The translations under genes and the position numbers were made by a program. Source: Pseudomonas caspiana (lineage in GTDB: Bacteria > Pseudomonadota > Gammaproteobacteria > Pseudomonadales > Pseudomonadaceae). Taken from it: 64,000 nucleotides of DNA. The stretch lies in assembly GCF_002158995.1 (NCBI RefSeq), contig NZ_LOHF01000021.1, positions 1 through 64,000 on the forward strand. The letters run 5' to 3'. The notes under the pieces were generated by a model. It saw only the letters and a list, made by a program, of their open reading frames with translations. It was not told where the DNA came from and did not search any database. Positions 25,784-35,378 of the stretch are shown here, piece by piece; the stretch's first letter is position 1; every line of letters begins with the position of its first letter.

Positions 25784-28700
25784 ATGGACGTTAAACAACT
25801 GGCCTTCCTGGCGCGTCAACCCTCGGCTGCGCTGAACTCGCGTGAGCGTTTTTGGGGCATGCCCAAACGCGGTATCGCGCTGATTCTGGCCAATGCGATG
25901 TTCTGGCAGCCGCTCATGGTCCAGGCCGAAGGCATCGCTGTCAGTGGCAGCGGGACCAGCCTGACCACGGCGGGCAACGGCGTTCAGGTCATCAACATCG
26001 CCAAGCCCAATGGCACGGGGCTGTCCCACAACACGTTCGACCAATACAACGTCGGCAGCCAGGGCGTCATCCTCAACAACGCCACGTCCCGGACCCAGAG
26101 CACCCAACTGGGCGGGATTATCATAGGCAACAGCAACCTGCAGGGCACTGCGGCGACCACCATTCTCAACGAGGTCACCGGCACCAATCGCACTCAGCTC
26201 AAGGGCTACACGGAAGTGGCCGGGCAAGCGGCGCGGGTCATCGTTGCCAACCCCTATGGCGTGACCTGCAACGGTTGCGGCTTCATCAACACTCCGCAGG
26301 CCACCCTGACCACCGGCAAACCGGTGCTGGATCAAGGCCGTCTGGATCACTTCCAGGTGGATGGCGGCGACATCTCCATCGAAGGCGCTGGCCTTAACGC
26401 CAGCAACATCGAACAGTTCGACCTGATCACCCGCTCGGCAAAACTCAACGCCAGGCTCTATGCGAAAAAACTCAACGTCGTGACCGGCCGCAACAAGGTC
26501 GACGCGAATACCCTCGACGCAACGGCCCTGGCCGACGACGGCAGCGTCAAGCCATCGTTGGCCATCGACAGCAGCGCACTGGGCGGCATGTATGCCGGCT
26601 CAATCAAACTGGTGGGCACCGAGCAGGGCGTAGGCGTGAAGCTTAATGGTGAACTGGCAGCCAGCGCGGGTGATATTCAGCTTGATGCCAACGGCAACCT
26701 GCGAATGGCCCAGACCTCAGCCAACGGTGCCGTCAAGGTCAAGGCTGATAGCCTGGATGTGCAGGGTGTAGTTTCTGGAAGTAGCGTCGATCTGCAGACC
26801 AGGCAGGCGCTCAACGTCCATCAGAGTATCGTGGCGCGGGATAAGGTCACCCTCAGCAGTGGTGGGCAACTGACCAACAACGCGGTCATCGAATCCGGGG
26901 TGAATGCTGACAATAGTCGCAACGCCACGGGCGATATCAGCCTGACCGCAAAAGACCTGCGCAACGTCGGCAGCGTGGTCGCCAGCCGGGACTTGAAAGT
27001 CAAAACCACCCAAGTCCTCAATAACGACGCCGGTACATTGGCCAGTAACAATGCGCTGGAGCTGGACGTCGACGGCCTGCTCTCCAATCAGAACGACGGT
27101 CTGATCTACAGCCGCAACGCTAACACGAAGATCAAGGCAGGCTCACTCGACAACAGCAAGGGCACGCTGCTCGCCGCACAAGGCCTGGATGTCAACGTCA
27201 CTGGCGATATCGTCAATCGCAACGGGCGAGTCATCGCCCGGGACGATGTACTTAGCGTCAAGGCCGCCAACCTGAGTAACGCCGGTCAGCTGGCAGGCAA
27301 GTCCGTCGATCTGGTTGTGAGCAAAGCGCTGAACAATCGCGGTGGCTCCATTGAAAGCGACAACACGCTGACTGTCAGCGCTGCCAGCGTCGATAACCAG
27401 AACGGCGCCCTGCGCGCGGTGGGCACCAGTGGCCTGACGCGGTTTAGTATCGGCGGCGCGTTCGATAACAGCGACGGTACCTTAGAGACTGCCAACAACG
27501 CCCTCGAATTGTCCGTTGGCAGCCTGATCAACACCGGTGGCAGCGTGTTGCACATCGGCCGTGGCGATTTCGGCCTTTCAACCCGCACCGTCATGCGCGC
27601 AGGCGGCAGCCTTGTCACCCACGGCGGCCTGACCCTTGACGCCGACAGTTGGATCAACAGCAGCGTGATCCAGGCCGCTCGGCTGGTCGTCAATGTCGAC
27701 CACTTCACCCAGACCGTCGACGGCCAGTTGCTGGCTTCCACTGCGTTTGAAGGCAGCGGGGTTGACTGGACCAACAACGGTTTGATTGCCAGTGACGGCG
27801 ATCTCGTGATTGACCTCAGCGGTGAATACGCCGGAGCCGGGCGAACCACTAGCCAGGGTGATCTGTGGCTCGATGCGGGCAGCCTGAAGCTGGCCGAGGC
27901 CGGCCGGATCACCGGCGGTGGTACAACGGACGTCTACGTCAGTGGCGCGCTCAATAACGCCGGGCGCATCAGCGCCAGTCAGGACCTGCTGATCAATGCG
28001 GGATCACTCGAGAACCGGGGTACGCTAAGCGCCGCTGAATACGTCACGATCAACACCGGAGAACTGCTGAACGAAGGCGGTTTGATCTTCAGCGGCGCGG
28101 ACATGGAACTGCGCGGCACCAAGGTCACCAACCGTTTTGGTGATATCTACAGCATGGGTGATCTGACCATCGCCAAAAACGCCGCAGGCGACCGTGCGCA
28201 GGTCATCGAAAACATTTCCGGCACGCTCGAAAGCGCCGGTGATATGAGCCTGTCCGCTGACGCCGTCACTAACCGCAAGGATGTCCTGACCCTCGCCAAT
28301 CAACGAGTCAATGCCTACATCACCCATAGCTGTGCGCACTGCTCGGACGAGTGGAACGTCTGGTACTACGTCAACGAAATCTACGAGCGCACCGTCACTG
28401 AGGATTCAGCGTCCGCGTTCATGACCATTGGCGGCAACCTTACCGTCACCGGCGCAAGCTTCCTCAACCAGTACAGCTCGGTATCGGCGGTCAAGGACAT
28501 CGACATCACCGTCAATGACTTCAAAAATGAAGGCACCACGTTAGCGACCATCACTTACCGAGCGAACTACCGAAACCCCGCTGACCAGGAGCCGGGCAGC
28601 ATCTATCTGGGCCTGATCGATCCGGGTGGAGCGGTAAACGAGTTCAACAAGTACAGCGCCAAATACGTGCCGTTATACCGGCGAGCAGATGGCAGTTATT

Positions 28701-31700
28701 TCTATCAGCAGGAGAGCGGTTTAAGTACCACGCTCAACCCTGATTACGACCCCACCAAAAACATGCCGGTGCCCACCGCCGTCACCCGGTATGGCGTGTT
28801 TTCCGCAACCCAGGTCACCACACCGGGCAGAAGCATCGATGCCGTGATTCAGTCCGGTGGCAACACCACCATTGTCGCGAACGACGAGTTCAACAACAGC
28901 ATCCAGAAAGTCAGCGCGCCCATCGTCACCAGCGACAGCCAGGTCGATGCCTCCGGCACGCTGCAGGCCACCACGCCTTTTATTGCCCAGCTCAACACCC
29001 AGCTTCCGGCAGACCTGGCTCAACAGCAGGTCGACCCGCTGACGTTGCCGGGCTTTGTTATCCCCGACAGCGAAAATGGTCTGTTTCGGCTCAGCAGTGG
29101 ACCTGCCAGCCAGAACATCCCCGATGCCAACGGTCAGGTCACCCCGCACAAATACCTGATCGAAACCAATTCCGCGCTGACCGACCTCAAGCAGTTCATG
29201 AGCTCGGATTATCTGCTGGAAAAGCTGGGTTATGACCCCGCACTCAGCGCCAAACGCCTGGGTGACGGCCTCTATGAACAGCGTCTGATCCAGCAAGCCA
29301 TCGTCGCCCGCACCGGTCAGCGTTTCATCGACGGCCAGACCTCGGACGAGGCGCAGTTCAAATACCTGATGAACAACGCTGCTGCCAGTAAGGAAGCGCT
29401 GAATCTGTCCGTGGGCGTGACCCTCACCGCAGCGCAAGTCGCGGCCCTGACCGACGATATCGTCTGGATGGAAGAGCGTGAAGTAAACGGCGAAAAAGTG
29501 CTGGTGCCTGTGCTGTATCTGGCTCAGGCCGACAACCGTCTGGCCCCGACCGGCGCGCTGATTGCGGGTAACAATGTCTCGGTGACTTCCGGTGCCAACC
29601 TGGACAACGCCGGAACGCTGCGTGCCAGTAACAACCTGTCCGTCCTGTCGGGCGAAGACCTGATCAACAGCGGCCTGATGCAAGCCAATGCCCGCCTGGA
29701 CGCCTTGGCGACAAACAACATCGCCAACCAGGCGGGCGGCATCGTCAAGGGCAACGACGTATCGATCACCTCGCTTTTCGGCAGCGTGCTCAACGAACGC
29801 ACCGTCACCACCTATGCGGGCAGCAACACCAGCGGCAAAGGCAACTGGAACTGGTCCCAGGACTTCGTCGATAACGCCGCCCGCATCGAAGCAGGCAACA
29901 CGCTGGGCATCAATGCCGCAGGTGATTTCACCAGCGTCGGCAGCGTGCTCAGCAGCGGCGCAGACATGAAGATCGACGCAGGCGGCAGCGTCAACATCCT
30001 CTCCACCCAGCAAAACAACCGCATTGCCGACGGCGAGTCCCACGACGACTCCACGATCCGTCAACACGCCTCGCAAGTCATTGCAGGCGGGTCTCTGACC
30101 GTAAATGCCGACAACGACATCACGGCCGTCGCCAGCCAGATCGAAGCCAAAACCGACGTTACCCTGACCGCAGGCAAGAACCTGACCCTGGCCTCAGCCG
30201 CTGACGAAGACCACTCGTACACCAAAGGCTCAAGCATCACCCGGCAGGAAGATCATGTTCGCCAGGTTGCCGCCACCGTGAAGGCGGGCGGGGATGTGAA
30301 GCTGAGTGCGACTGAAGACTTGACCATGATTGCCAGCCGGATTACGGCGGGTGACGAAGCCAGTCTGATCGCAGGTAAAGACCTCAACATCCTCGCCGCG
30401 CAAAACAGCGACTACACGCTGTTCGACATGAAAAAAGAGGGCGGTTTCGGCAACAAGGAAACCCAGCGCGATGAAGTTACGCAAATCACCCATGTCGGCA
30501 GCGAGATCACCACAGGCGGCAACCTGACCCTAAAGAGTACTGGGGACCAGCTGTATCAGGCGGCCAGGCTCGAGAGTGGTAAAGACCTGACGATTGATAG
30601 TGGTGGGTCGATTACGTTTGAGGGTGTGAAGGATCTGCATCAAGAAAGCCACGAGAAAAGCAAAAACAGCATGGCATGGATGTCCATGTCGGGCGAAGGC
30701 AGTACGGATGAGACGCTGCGCCAGAGTGAGCTAATCGCTCAGGGGCAGCTGGCAATTCGTGCAGCAGGCAAGATCAACATTGATATCAAGCAAATTGATC
30801 AGAAGAGCGTCAGCCAGACCATTGATGCGATGGTCAAGGCTGAGCCAGGTCTGGCATGGCTTAAACAGGCAGAGGCCGAAGGCAAGGTCGATTGGCGAGT
30901 CGTCAAGGAAATTCACGAGAGCTGGGATTACGAGCAATCCGGACTAGGCGCTGCTCCGGCGATGATTATCTCCATCGTGGCCAGCTTTTATCTAGGTCCG
31001 CTTTTGGGGGCGATGCTCAGCAATTTTGCCGTTGGTACGATCAACGGCGGTGGTGATTTAGGTGCCGGTTTAAAAACTGCCTTCAGCGCAGATGCAATCA
31101 AGGGCTACGCCACACAGTACGTTACTGGTTATGTGATGGGCGGACTTGACGGGATGGTGAGCGGTTGGAGTACTGACGGAGCACTCATCATTAAGCCAGA
31201 CGGAATCATGAATCCTGGCTACTCGGCCAATATGCTTGACTGGAATACCATTAGTCAGAATGTTCTGCGTAGCACATCGCATGCACTTATTGCCGGGTCT
31301 ATTAATACAGCTATCAATGGCGGCAGTTTTGGGAGCAACCTGGGTTTAGCTTTTGTCTCAGAAGGTTTGGACCTGGCTGCTGCGTTCGGCAACAAGCAAG
31401 TAGGAGATCTCGCCGAATATTTGAACGCTGATCCGGGGTCAGCACAAAAGATACTGATGCATGCGGTTTTAGGTGGCTCGTTATCGGTGGTCAGCGGTGG
31501 GGACTTCAAGACGGGAGCTTTGGCGGGAGCTGCTGCTGAAGGCTTAAGTGGACCCGTTACCGAGGCGCTGGGAGAGTATCTGGATTCTCGGTTCTCAACG
31601 GACGATCAGTTCAAGGTGGGGACCTCACAGATTATTGGTGTGCTGGCTGGCGCGTTGTCTGGAGGCGACCCCGCAACAGCGAGTTGGATCGCGGGGAATG

Positions 31701-32329
31701 TCCAGCGGTATAACGATTGGCTCCATCAAGGTGGAAGCGGTGATCCGGGGTTTAGTGACCCGACGGACATGTTGGATGGGAATGGAATGTCCATCGCACA
31801 ACCAAATGATTTGACCCCCATAGACAAACTCAAGGTTCAGATATCGCTAGCTATTCTTTTTGGGTTTGTACCGGGTTTATCTCAGTCGATGACAATCTGG
31901 GAAGAGGGATTTGGTGGGATCTTCTCCGATATCGGGTCGATTTTCAGTGAGTCAACTGAAGGTCTTGAGACAGCTGGTGGCGGGACCGAGGTCGGTTCGA
32001 GTGGGGGGTTGGTTGACGTAGGGGGCGGAGCGGGAGAAACTTCCGGGAGCCTTCCAAGTGAAGTGCTGGCAGATCTTGGATATAGTGAGAATAATATTTC
32101 ACATATTTTTCAAGATAAACACTTGCTCGATTCGCTTGTAAAAAACTTTGGTTCGCGAAATGAGGCATTGCTCGCCATGCAAAAGGAAGTGACTAGTGTA
32201 GTGACGCCGGTAGAATACCAAACTGGGTCTTGGGTTAGTATCCAGGTAGGTGGCGTTCCTGTTGCTGTTAAAGGGGCTTTCGTAAACGGTGTTTTTAGAA
32301 TTGCTACCGCTACAATGAGGTCGTTCTGA
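25784..32329 (+). CDS. cdiA: CdiA/FhaB-type contact-dependent toxin exoprotein
   Basis: A 2181-residue secreted filament. N-terminal extended signal region, then the TPS secretion domain (about 50-300; NPYGVTCNGCGF near 156), long beta-helical hemagglutinin repeats (about 300-930 and 1250-1640), a receptor/central region (about 930-1240, including CxxC-like AHCSDEW and the SDYLLEKLGYDP segment), and a hydrophobic pretoxin tail (about 1720-1980) ending ASWIAGNVQRYN. No VENN tetrapeptide was seen. The variable toxin is the last 90 residues or so: HIFQDKH, then SWVSIQVGGVPVAVKG and FRIATATM. This recalls small RNase-type polymorphic toxins, but the family is not certain. The immunity gene overlaps the stop. 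Confidence 0.93.
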   Translation: MDVKQLAFLARQPSAALNSRERFWGMPKRGIALILANAMFWQPLMVQAEGIAVSGSGTSLTTAGNGVQVINIAKPNGTGLSHNTFDQYNVGSQGVILNNATSRTQSTQLGGIIIGNSNLQGTAATTILNEVTGTNRTQLKGYTEVAGQAARVIVANPYGVTCNGCGFINTPQATLTTGKPVLDQGRLDHFQVDGGDISIEGAGLNASNIEQFDLITRSAKLNARLYAKKLNVVTGRNKVDANTLDATALADDGSVKPSLAIDSSALGGMYAGSIKLVGTEQGVGVKLNGELAASAGDIQLDANGNLRMAQTSANGAVKVKADSLDVQGVVSGSSVDLQTRQALNVHQSIVARDKVTLSSGGQLTNNAVIESGVNADNSRNATGDISLTAKDLRNVGSVVASRDLKVKTTQVLNNDAGTLASNNALELDVDGLLSNQNDGLIYSRNANTKIKAGSLDNSKGTLLAAQGLDVNVTGDIVNRNGRVIARDDVLSVKAANLSNAGQLAGKSVDLVVSKALNNRGGSIESDNTLTVSAASVDNQNGALRAVGTSGLTRFSIGGAFDNSDGTLETANNALELSVGSLINTGGSVLHIGRGDFGLSTRTVMRAGGSLVTHGGLTLDADSWINSSVIQAARLVVNVDHFTQTVDGQLLASTAFEGSGVDWTNNGLIASDGDLVIDLSGEYAGAGRTTSQGDLWLDAGSLKLAEAGRITGGGTTDVYVSGALNNAGRISASQDLLINAGSLENRGTLSAAEYVTINTGELLNEGGLIFSGADMELRGTKVTNRFGDIYSMGDLTIAKNAAGDRAQVIENISGTLESAGDMSLSADAVTNRKDVLTLANQRVNAYITHSCAHCSDEWNVWYYVNEIYERTVTEDSASAFMTIGGNLTVTGASFLNQYSSVSAVKDIDITVNDFKNEGTTLATITYRANYRNPADQEPGSIYLGLIDPGGAVNEFNKYSAKYVPLYRRADGSYFYQQESGLSTTLNPDYDPTKNMPVPTAVTRYGVFSATQVTTPGRSIDAVIQSGGNTTIVANDEFNNSIQKVSAPIVTSDSQVDASGTLQATTPFIAQLNTQLPADLAQQQVDPLTLPGFVIPDSENGLFRLSSGPASQNIPDANGQVTPHKYLIETNSALTDLKQFMSSDYLLEKLGYDPALSAKRLGDGLYEQRLIQQAIVARTGQRFIDGQTSDEAQFKYLMNNAAASKEALNLSVGVTLTAAQVAALTDDIVWMEEREVNGEKVLVPVLYLAQADNRLAPTGALIAGNNVSVTSGANLDNAGTLRASNNLSVLSGEDLINSGLMQANARLDALATNNIANQAGGIVKGNDVSITSLFGSVLNERTVTTYAGSNTSGKGNWNWSQDFVDNAARIEAGNTLGINAAGDFTSVGSVLSSGADMKIDAGGSVNILSTQQNNRIADGESHDDSTIRQHASQVIAGGSLTVNADNDITAVASQIEAKTDVTLTAGKNLTLASAADEDHSYTKGSSITRQEDHVRQVAATVKAGGDVKLSATEDLTMIASRITAGDEASLIAGKDLNILAAQNSDYTLFDMKKEGGFGNKETQRDEVTQITHVGSEITTGGNLTLKSTGDQLYQAARLESGKDLTIDSGGSITFEGVKDLHQESHEKSKNSMAWMSMSGEGSTDETLRQSELIAQGQLAIRAAGKINIDIKQIDQKSVSQTIDAMVKAEPGLAWLKQAEAEGKVDWRVVKEIHESWDYEQSGLGAAPAMIISIVASFYLGPLLGAMLSNFAVGTINGGGDLGAGLKTAFSADAIKGYATQYVTGYVMGGLDGMVSGWSTDGALIIKPDGIMNPGYSANMLDWNTISQNVLRSTSHALIAGSINTAINGGSFGSNLGLAFVSEGLDLAAAFGNKQVGDLAEYLNADPGSAQKILMHAVLGGSLSVVSGGDFKTGALAGAAAEGLSGPVTEALGEYLDSRFSTDDQFKVGTSQIIGVLAGALSGGDPATASWIAGNVQRYNDWLHQGGSGDPGFSDPTDMLDGNGMSIAQPNDLTPIDKLKVQISLAILFGFVPGLSQSMTIWEEGFGGIFSDIGSIFSESTEGLETAGGGTEVGSSGGLVDVGGGAGETSGSLPSEVLADLGYSENNISHIFQDKHLLDSLVKNFGSRNEALLAMQKEVTSVVTPVEYQTGSWVSIQVGGVPVAVKGAFVNGVFRIATATMRSF

Positions 32330-32661
32330 TGCTGCTGACAACTGAAGAAAAATTTGCGCTGCAGATGCTCTTCGCTGGATCTGATGAAGTAAGTGTTATG
32401 GTTAGACTACAGTTAGATAATTGTGAAGTGCTAACGCGTAAAAATACAGGCGTTGGTTTTTTTACTAGCATTGCTTTGGAAGTGCCGCTGGATGTAAATT
32501 TTCCGCATCAGCGGGACTTGAGCTTTGAACATCGTGATTTAAGTCATGGTGGATCGTTTATGTGTTGGTTTGAGAATGCTAGTGTTCTAGAGCTGGAGGC
32601 TGTTTCTTATAATGGCGAGTGGCCGCAGCGATTCGATGTTCTTGATTTTAAGTGGGTCTAA
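32329..32661 (+). CDS. CDI immunity protein for the resident CdiA toxin
   Basis: Its ATG shares one base with the cdiA stop (TGATG), the classic arrangement of a toxin-immunity pair. The 110-residue acidic soluble protein has no signal peptide or membrane helix. It should bind and neutralise the CdiA C-terminal toxin in the cytoplasm. Base composition is AT-rich compared with cdiA, which is usual for the swapped toxin-immunity end. I do not recognise a named family. Confidence 0.8.
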   Translation: MLLTTEEKFALQMLFAGSDEVSVMVRLQLDNCEVLTRKNTGVGFFTSIALEVPLDVNFPHQRDLSFEHRDLSHGGSFMCWFENASVLELEAVSYNGEWPQRFDVLDFKWV

Positions 32662-32728
32662 CTATTTGAGTTTGAAGCGTGGTCTGAAGAGCTAGTCGGT
32701 ATTTAAAGTGAGCATCTAGGAGAGAAGC

Positions 32729-32813
32729 GGGGTCAGATTACCATTGTTTTATTGGCTCTTTAATTGTTGATCTTTTGAAGTGATTAGGTTGTTCTTAATC
32801 GTGGTCTGATCTC
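32729..32813. repeat. 85-bp palindromic element, copy 1, after cdiI
   Basis: The left end GGGGTCAGATTACCATTG and the reverse complement of the right end (GAGATCAGACCACGATTA) agree at most positions, so the element is an imperfect terminal inverted repeat. Its right 28 bp match 38866-38893 at 26 positions. It lies 67 bp after the immunity stop and directly before a toxin remnant. Confidence 0.7.
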
Positions 32814-32824
32814 AATTTTCCATA

Positions 32825-33016
32825 GCAGGGCTTAGATATATTTCTCGAAGCGATGCGGGAGCGGTTGAGCAGGTATTGATTGAGTGGCACGGTAAGGGGG
32901 AGGGAGGGGCATTGATGAATAGGATAAATAGCATAGCCAAAACTAATCCGATCTATGCGGAATCGCTTACTAGAGGCGCGGCTCTATTGAAAACAGCCGG
33001 TTATCCAGGATTTTAA
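32825..33016 (+). pseudogene. Orphan toxin C-terminus preceding Imm26-like gene
   Basis: An open stretch of 63 codons with no start runs from the palindromic element to a TAA 2 nt before the next ATG. Readable pieces: GLRYISRSDAGAVEQV, IEWHGKGEGG and the end KTAGYPGF. Its position immediately before an Imm26-like start marks it as the tail of the toxin that this immunity once matched. The 5' part has been lost at the repeat. Confidence 0.55.
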
Positions 33017-33018
33017 CT

Positions 33019-33384
33019 ATGAGTAAAGCCGGGGATGTCTATGCTATCGCAACGAAGAATGGAAATGCATATTTTCAGTATGTGAGGAAGGTGCCTTCTT
33101 TAGGGTATCTTATCCGTATCTTGCCTGGTATGTATGAGTCGGAGCCTGATCTAGATTTGGCTAGGTATACCGGTGATGGAACTCCGGTGGTTGTCCGCAT
33201 TGTTGATAACACGAAAGGTACTGACTTTTCCCATTTTGTTGTGGTGGATGGGGTTACAACTAGAAATGGAATCTCCGTTGAAGCTATTCGCGATCCGCAT
33301 GGGACCCAATACTTTAGTCCCGTCAGTACCTTTCAAAGAAATTTTTCAGGTGAGGTTGTTGTTCCTCGGAGTGCACTAAAATGA
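33019..33384 (+). CDS. Chimera: Imm26-like immunity N-terminus fused to papain-like toxin C-terminus
   Basis: The first 45 residues or so (MSKAGDVYAIATKNGNAYF..., YESEPDLD) look like the start of an Imm26-type immunity protein. From about residue 50 the sequence becomes GTPVVVRIVDN, HFVVVDGV, IRDPHG and FSGEVVVP, the second half of a papain/C39-like peptidase toxin with its catalytic His and Asp but without the nucleophile Cys half. A deletion has apparently joined an immunity gene to a later toxin gene in frame. The stop overlaps the next immunity gene by 4 nt, as a real toxin would. Product activity is unlikely. Confidence 0.6.
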   Translation: MSKAGDVYAIATKNGNAYFQYVRKVPSLGYLIRILPGMYESEPDLDLARYTGDGTPVVVRIVDNTKGTDFSHFVVVDGVTTRNGISVEAIRDPHGTQYFSPVSTFQRNFSGEVVVPRSALK

Positions 33385-33737
33385 AATTAAATATCGACTT
33401 CCCTGAAAATATGATCACGGATGAATTACTCAGGCAGGAACGAATACCCTGCTTTTGTAAGGTTTCAAAAGAATTTGAGATCTCGTTTTCGGATACTGTT
33501 CCTGAGTCATCGGGGGTGGTATCGGAATGGGATCGTAGAGAGTTGGAGTTAAGAGCCGTTGCAGGGGCGGGTGGTCGATACACGCATTTTGCTAATGGTT
33601 TGATTACATTGCAGAAAATTAATAAAGGCGTTTACAAGATCCTTGATCTTGAGATGTTTTATAGAAGTTATGGCTGGTGCGCTGTCTTACGGGGTGGGGA
33701 GTATGCGCCTCCCGGAAATTTTTGGGATGAAGAGTAA
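33381..33737 (+). CDS. Probable immunity protein (partner of papain-like toxin)
   Basis: A 118-residue soluble protein coupled by a 4-nt overlap to the papain-like toxin tail before it. It is rich in acidic residues, with a Trp/Tyr-rich end (YRSYGWCAVLRGGEYAPPGNFWDEE). No family is recognised; the role is inferred from position. The AT-rich composition matches the other immunity genes here. The following 75 bp hold short coding-like scraps only. Confidence 0.6.
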   Translation: MKLNIDFPENMITDELLRQERIPCFCKVSKEFEISFSDTVPESSGVVSEWDRRELELRAVAGAGGRYTHFANGLITLQKINKGVYKILDLEMFYRSYGWCAVLRGGEYAPPGNFWDEE

Positions 33738-33846
33738 AAGCTTTCTGATGTATCCTGGGCTGGGGATTCAATTGCATGAACGGACTCTCCGAGTCGAATT
33801 TTGAATCCAATCATTTGTTGCTAAGCTTCCCACTGCTGCAAAAAAC

Positions 33847-34406
33847 TTGGTTGGGGCTTTGGCTGAGTTGCCATTGATACGATCGATGGGGAAAGCTCCG
33901 GAGATTGGGGGCGAAGGTGGTGCAAAAGGAGGGCCAGAGAGTAATCTGAATGCGACGAGTGCTATAACAGACGCTGAGGCTGGAACCAGTGGATTGGCAA
34001 AGATAGGTTCTTTGAAGGGAGAGCCTGAGCTGCCACCAAAAAATGCAAGTCCGGACATGATTCGATCAACTGAGCGTCAAAATGAAGCTTCGAAGGGGCT
34101 TGCTCAAGCTGGATATGATGTTGAGCAGTTGGCAAATTCTGGGAAAAAAGGGGCCAACCCTGATTTGCGGATTAATGGTGAACTAGCTGATGTTTTTTCG
34201 CCAATCACCAATAGCCCAATCTCAGTGCTGAAAACAATAACCGGTAAAGTTGAGACTCAGGCTAGCAATATTGTTGTGAATTTGGCTGACTCTCCATTGA
34301 CCTTTGATCAGTAGAAAGTGCACTGCGCTCGAATCCTGTCGAAGGTTTGAAAAAGCTTTATTTGATGAAGGGCGGGGAATTTAGGGTGATAGGGGCTGCG
34401 AAGTGA
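33847..34406 (+). pseudogene. Displaced CdiA_C-type nuclease toxin, frameshifted near its end
   Basis: The open part (33847-34314) carries QNEASKGLAQAGYDVEQ, NPDLRINGELADVFSP and SNIVVNLADSPLT, the layout of the CdiA C-terminal tRNA-nuclease family (an E...D-x-x...G core of PD-(D/E)XK type). After FDQ comes TAG, but shifting frame at about 34310 restores VESALRSNPVEGLKKLYL and KGGEFRVIGAAK, ending in TGA at 34404-34406. That stop overlaps the next immunity GTG, so the shifted frame is the ancestral one. No true start codon is present: it is a toxin module cut from a CdiA. Confidence 0.65.
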
Positions 34407-34795
34407 CAATTACAATGAATCTTGAGGTTGAAGTTGGAATTTCCTTTGAAGAAATTGCTTCAGTGCTCTCAGTGATGGGGGCTGAGCACGCAATTGAAAG
34501 TGGTTATCTAACAGGTAACTTTAAATATTCAGGTGTTTATTTTGTATTTCGTTGCTTTAGTACTCCTGAGGACGTTGCTGCTGAAGGGGTTGATGTTGAT
34601 TGGAAAGCAGGTATGAGTGGAGCGTTTCATTGTCCTATAAAATATTTGCTGGAGAGTTCTGAGGATATTAAGTCTTTCCTTACGAAGCTGTCGATAGAGA
34701 CGGATTTTAAATTTGTTCTTTCTTTTCAGTACGAAAGCTTGTATGTGATTCGTGATGAGTTTGGTATTGGTTTTCTGAGAAATATGGTTGATTAG
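34403..34795 (+). CDS. Immunity protein paired with CdiA_C-type nuclease module
   Basis: A GTG start (34403) overlaps the out-of-frame stop of the preceding toxin by 4 nt; an ATG at 34415 is an alternative. 130 residues, acidic, soluble, no signal peptide. Content: TMNLEVEVGISFEEIASVL, a central VYFVFRCFS strand and the end GFLRNMVD. Family not recognised; role inferred from coupling. The gene is intact although its toxin is broken, as expected for immunity that still protects against siblings. Confidence 0.6.
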   Translation: MTITMNLEVEVGISFEEIASVLSVMGAEHAIESGYLTGNFKYSGVYFVFRCFSTPEDVAAEGVDVDWKAGMSGAFHCPIKYLLESSEDIKSFLTKLSIETDFKFVLSFQYESLYVIRDEFGIGFLRNMVD

Positions 34796-34797
34796 TT

Positions 34798-35160
34798 GAT
34801 CCAAAAGTAACAGGTGGTGCAGTAGAGCTAACGTTTGACAAGGCTACCCGGACTTGGACAACTCCAGCTGGTCTAGACTATGGACAAGGATCGGTTCAAG
34901 GAAACAGAGTTTTGCATGTTTTAGAGGATGCGGAGCCGAATCCCGCCAAGACAACACATAGCGTCTTTAGTACGGGTAGAAAAGAGATTTTAGGCGCTGT
35001 CGATGAAGCATGGCTCAAGAAAGGTAGTCCTGTAGTAGGTTATCCGGGTGCATATTTTGTCCCGATGGGCCGAGCGATTGGTACTTCGGGAGAAACGAGT
35101 ATTAAAATTATTGTTCGGCCTGGGACCAGTCAGCTCATTACAGCCTATCCTGTTAAATAG
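34798..35160 (+). pseudogene. Orphan CdiA-CT toxin module starting at a DPKVTGG junction
   Basis: An uninterrupted 120-codon frame begins two bases after the previous immunity stop with D-P-K-V-T-G-G and ends at 35160. It lacks its own start; an internal TTG at 34912 is the only alternative. Features: RVLHVLEDAE, HSVFS, VDEAW, GRAIGTSG and the ending LITAYPVK. Two early histidines plus a terminal T-A-Y-P strand are reminiscent of small BECR-fold RNase toxins, but I cannot assign the family. It would be active only if recombined onto a CdiA. Confidence 0.6.
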
Positions 35161-35171
35161 AGAAGTTTTAT

Positions 35172-35378
35172 ATGTTGTGTCCAAGGTGTGAGCAGGGAGA
35201 TATTGTCAACGCTGAAATTATAGCTGACAACACTTGTTTGTTCGTATGTCAAGAGTGCGAGGCCTCATGGTTTTTATACGAAGACATTGGGATTAGGGAC
35301 TTTTTCGACTATGGGACTTATATGGAAAGTCTAGGGCTGAAACCACTATGGAGTGAGTTGAAAATTATTTCTGAGTAG
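35172..35378 (+). CDS. Small Cys-rich immunity-like protein
   Basis: A 68-residue protein with two CxxC-type pairs (CPRCEQ near the start and CQEC near residue 27), suggesting a zinc ribbon. The rest is acidic (FLYEDIGIRDFFDYG). It lies 11 nt after the orphan toxin module and immediately before the next one, whose GGT codon overlaps its stop. Immunity function is inferred from position. Confidence 0.6.
   Translation: MLCPRCEQGDIVNAEIIADNTCLFVCQECEASWFLYEDIGIRDFFDYGTYMESLGLKPLWSELKIISE

Noticed and set aside
28721..30076. 451-codon minus-strand frame inside cdiA
   Set aside because: It lies wholly antisense to the repeat region of cdiA and has the composition of a mirror frame (V/G/A/D-rich). 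No ribosome site or family is seen.
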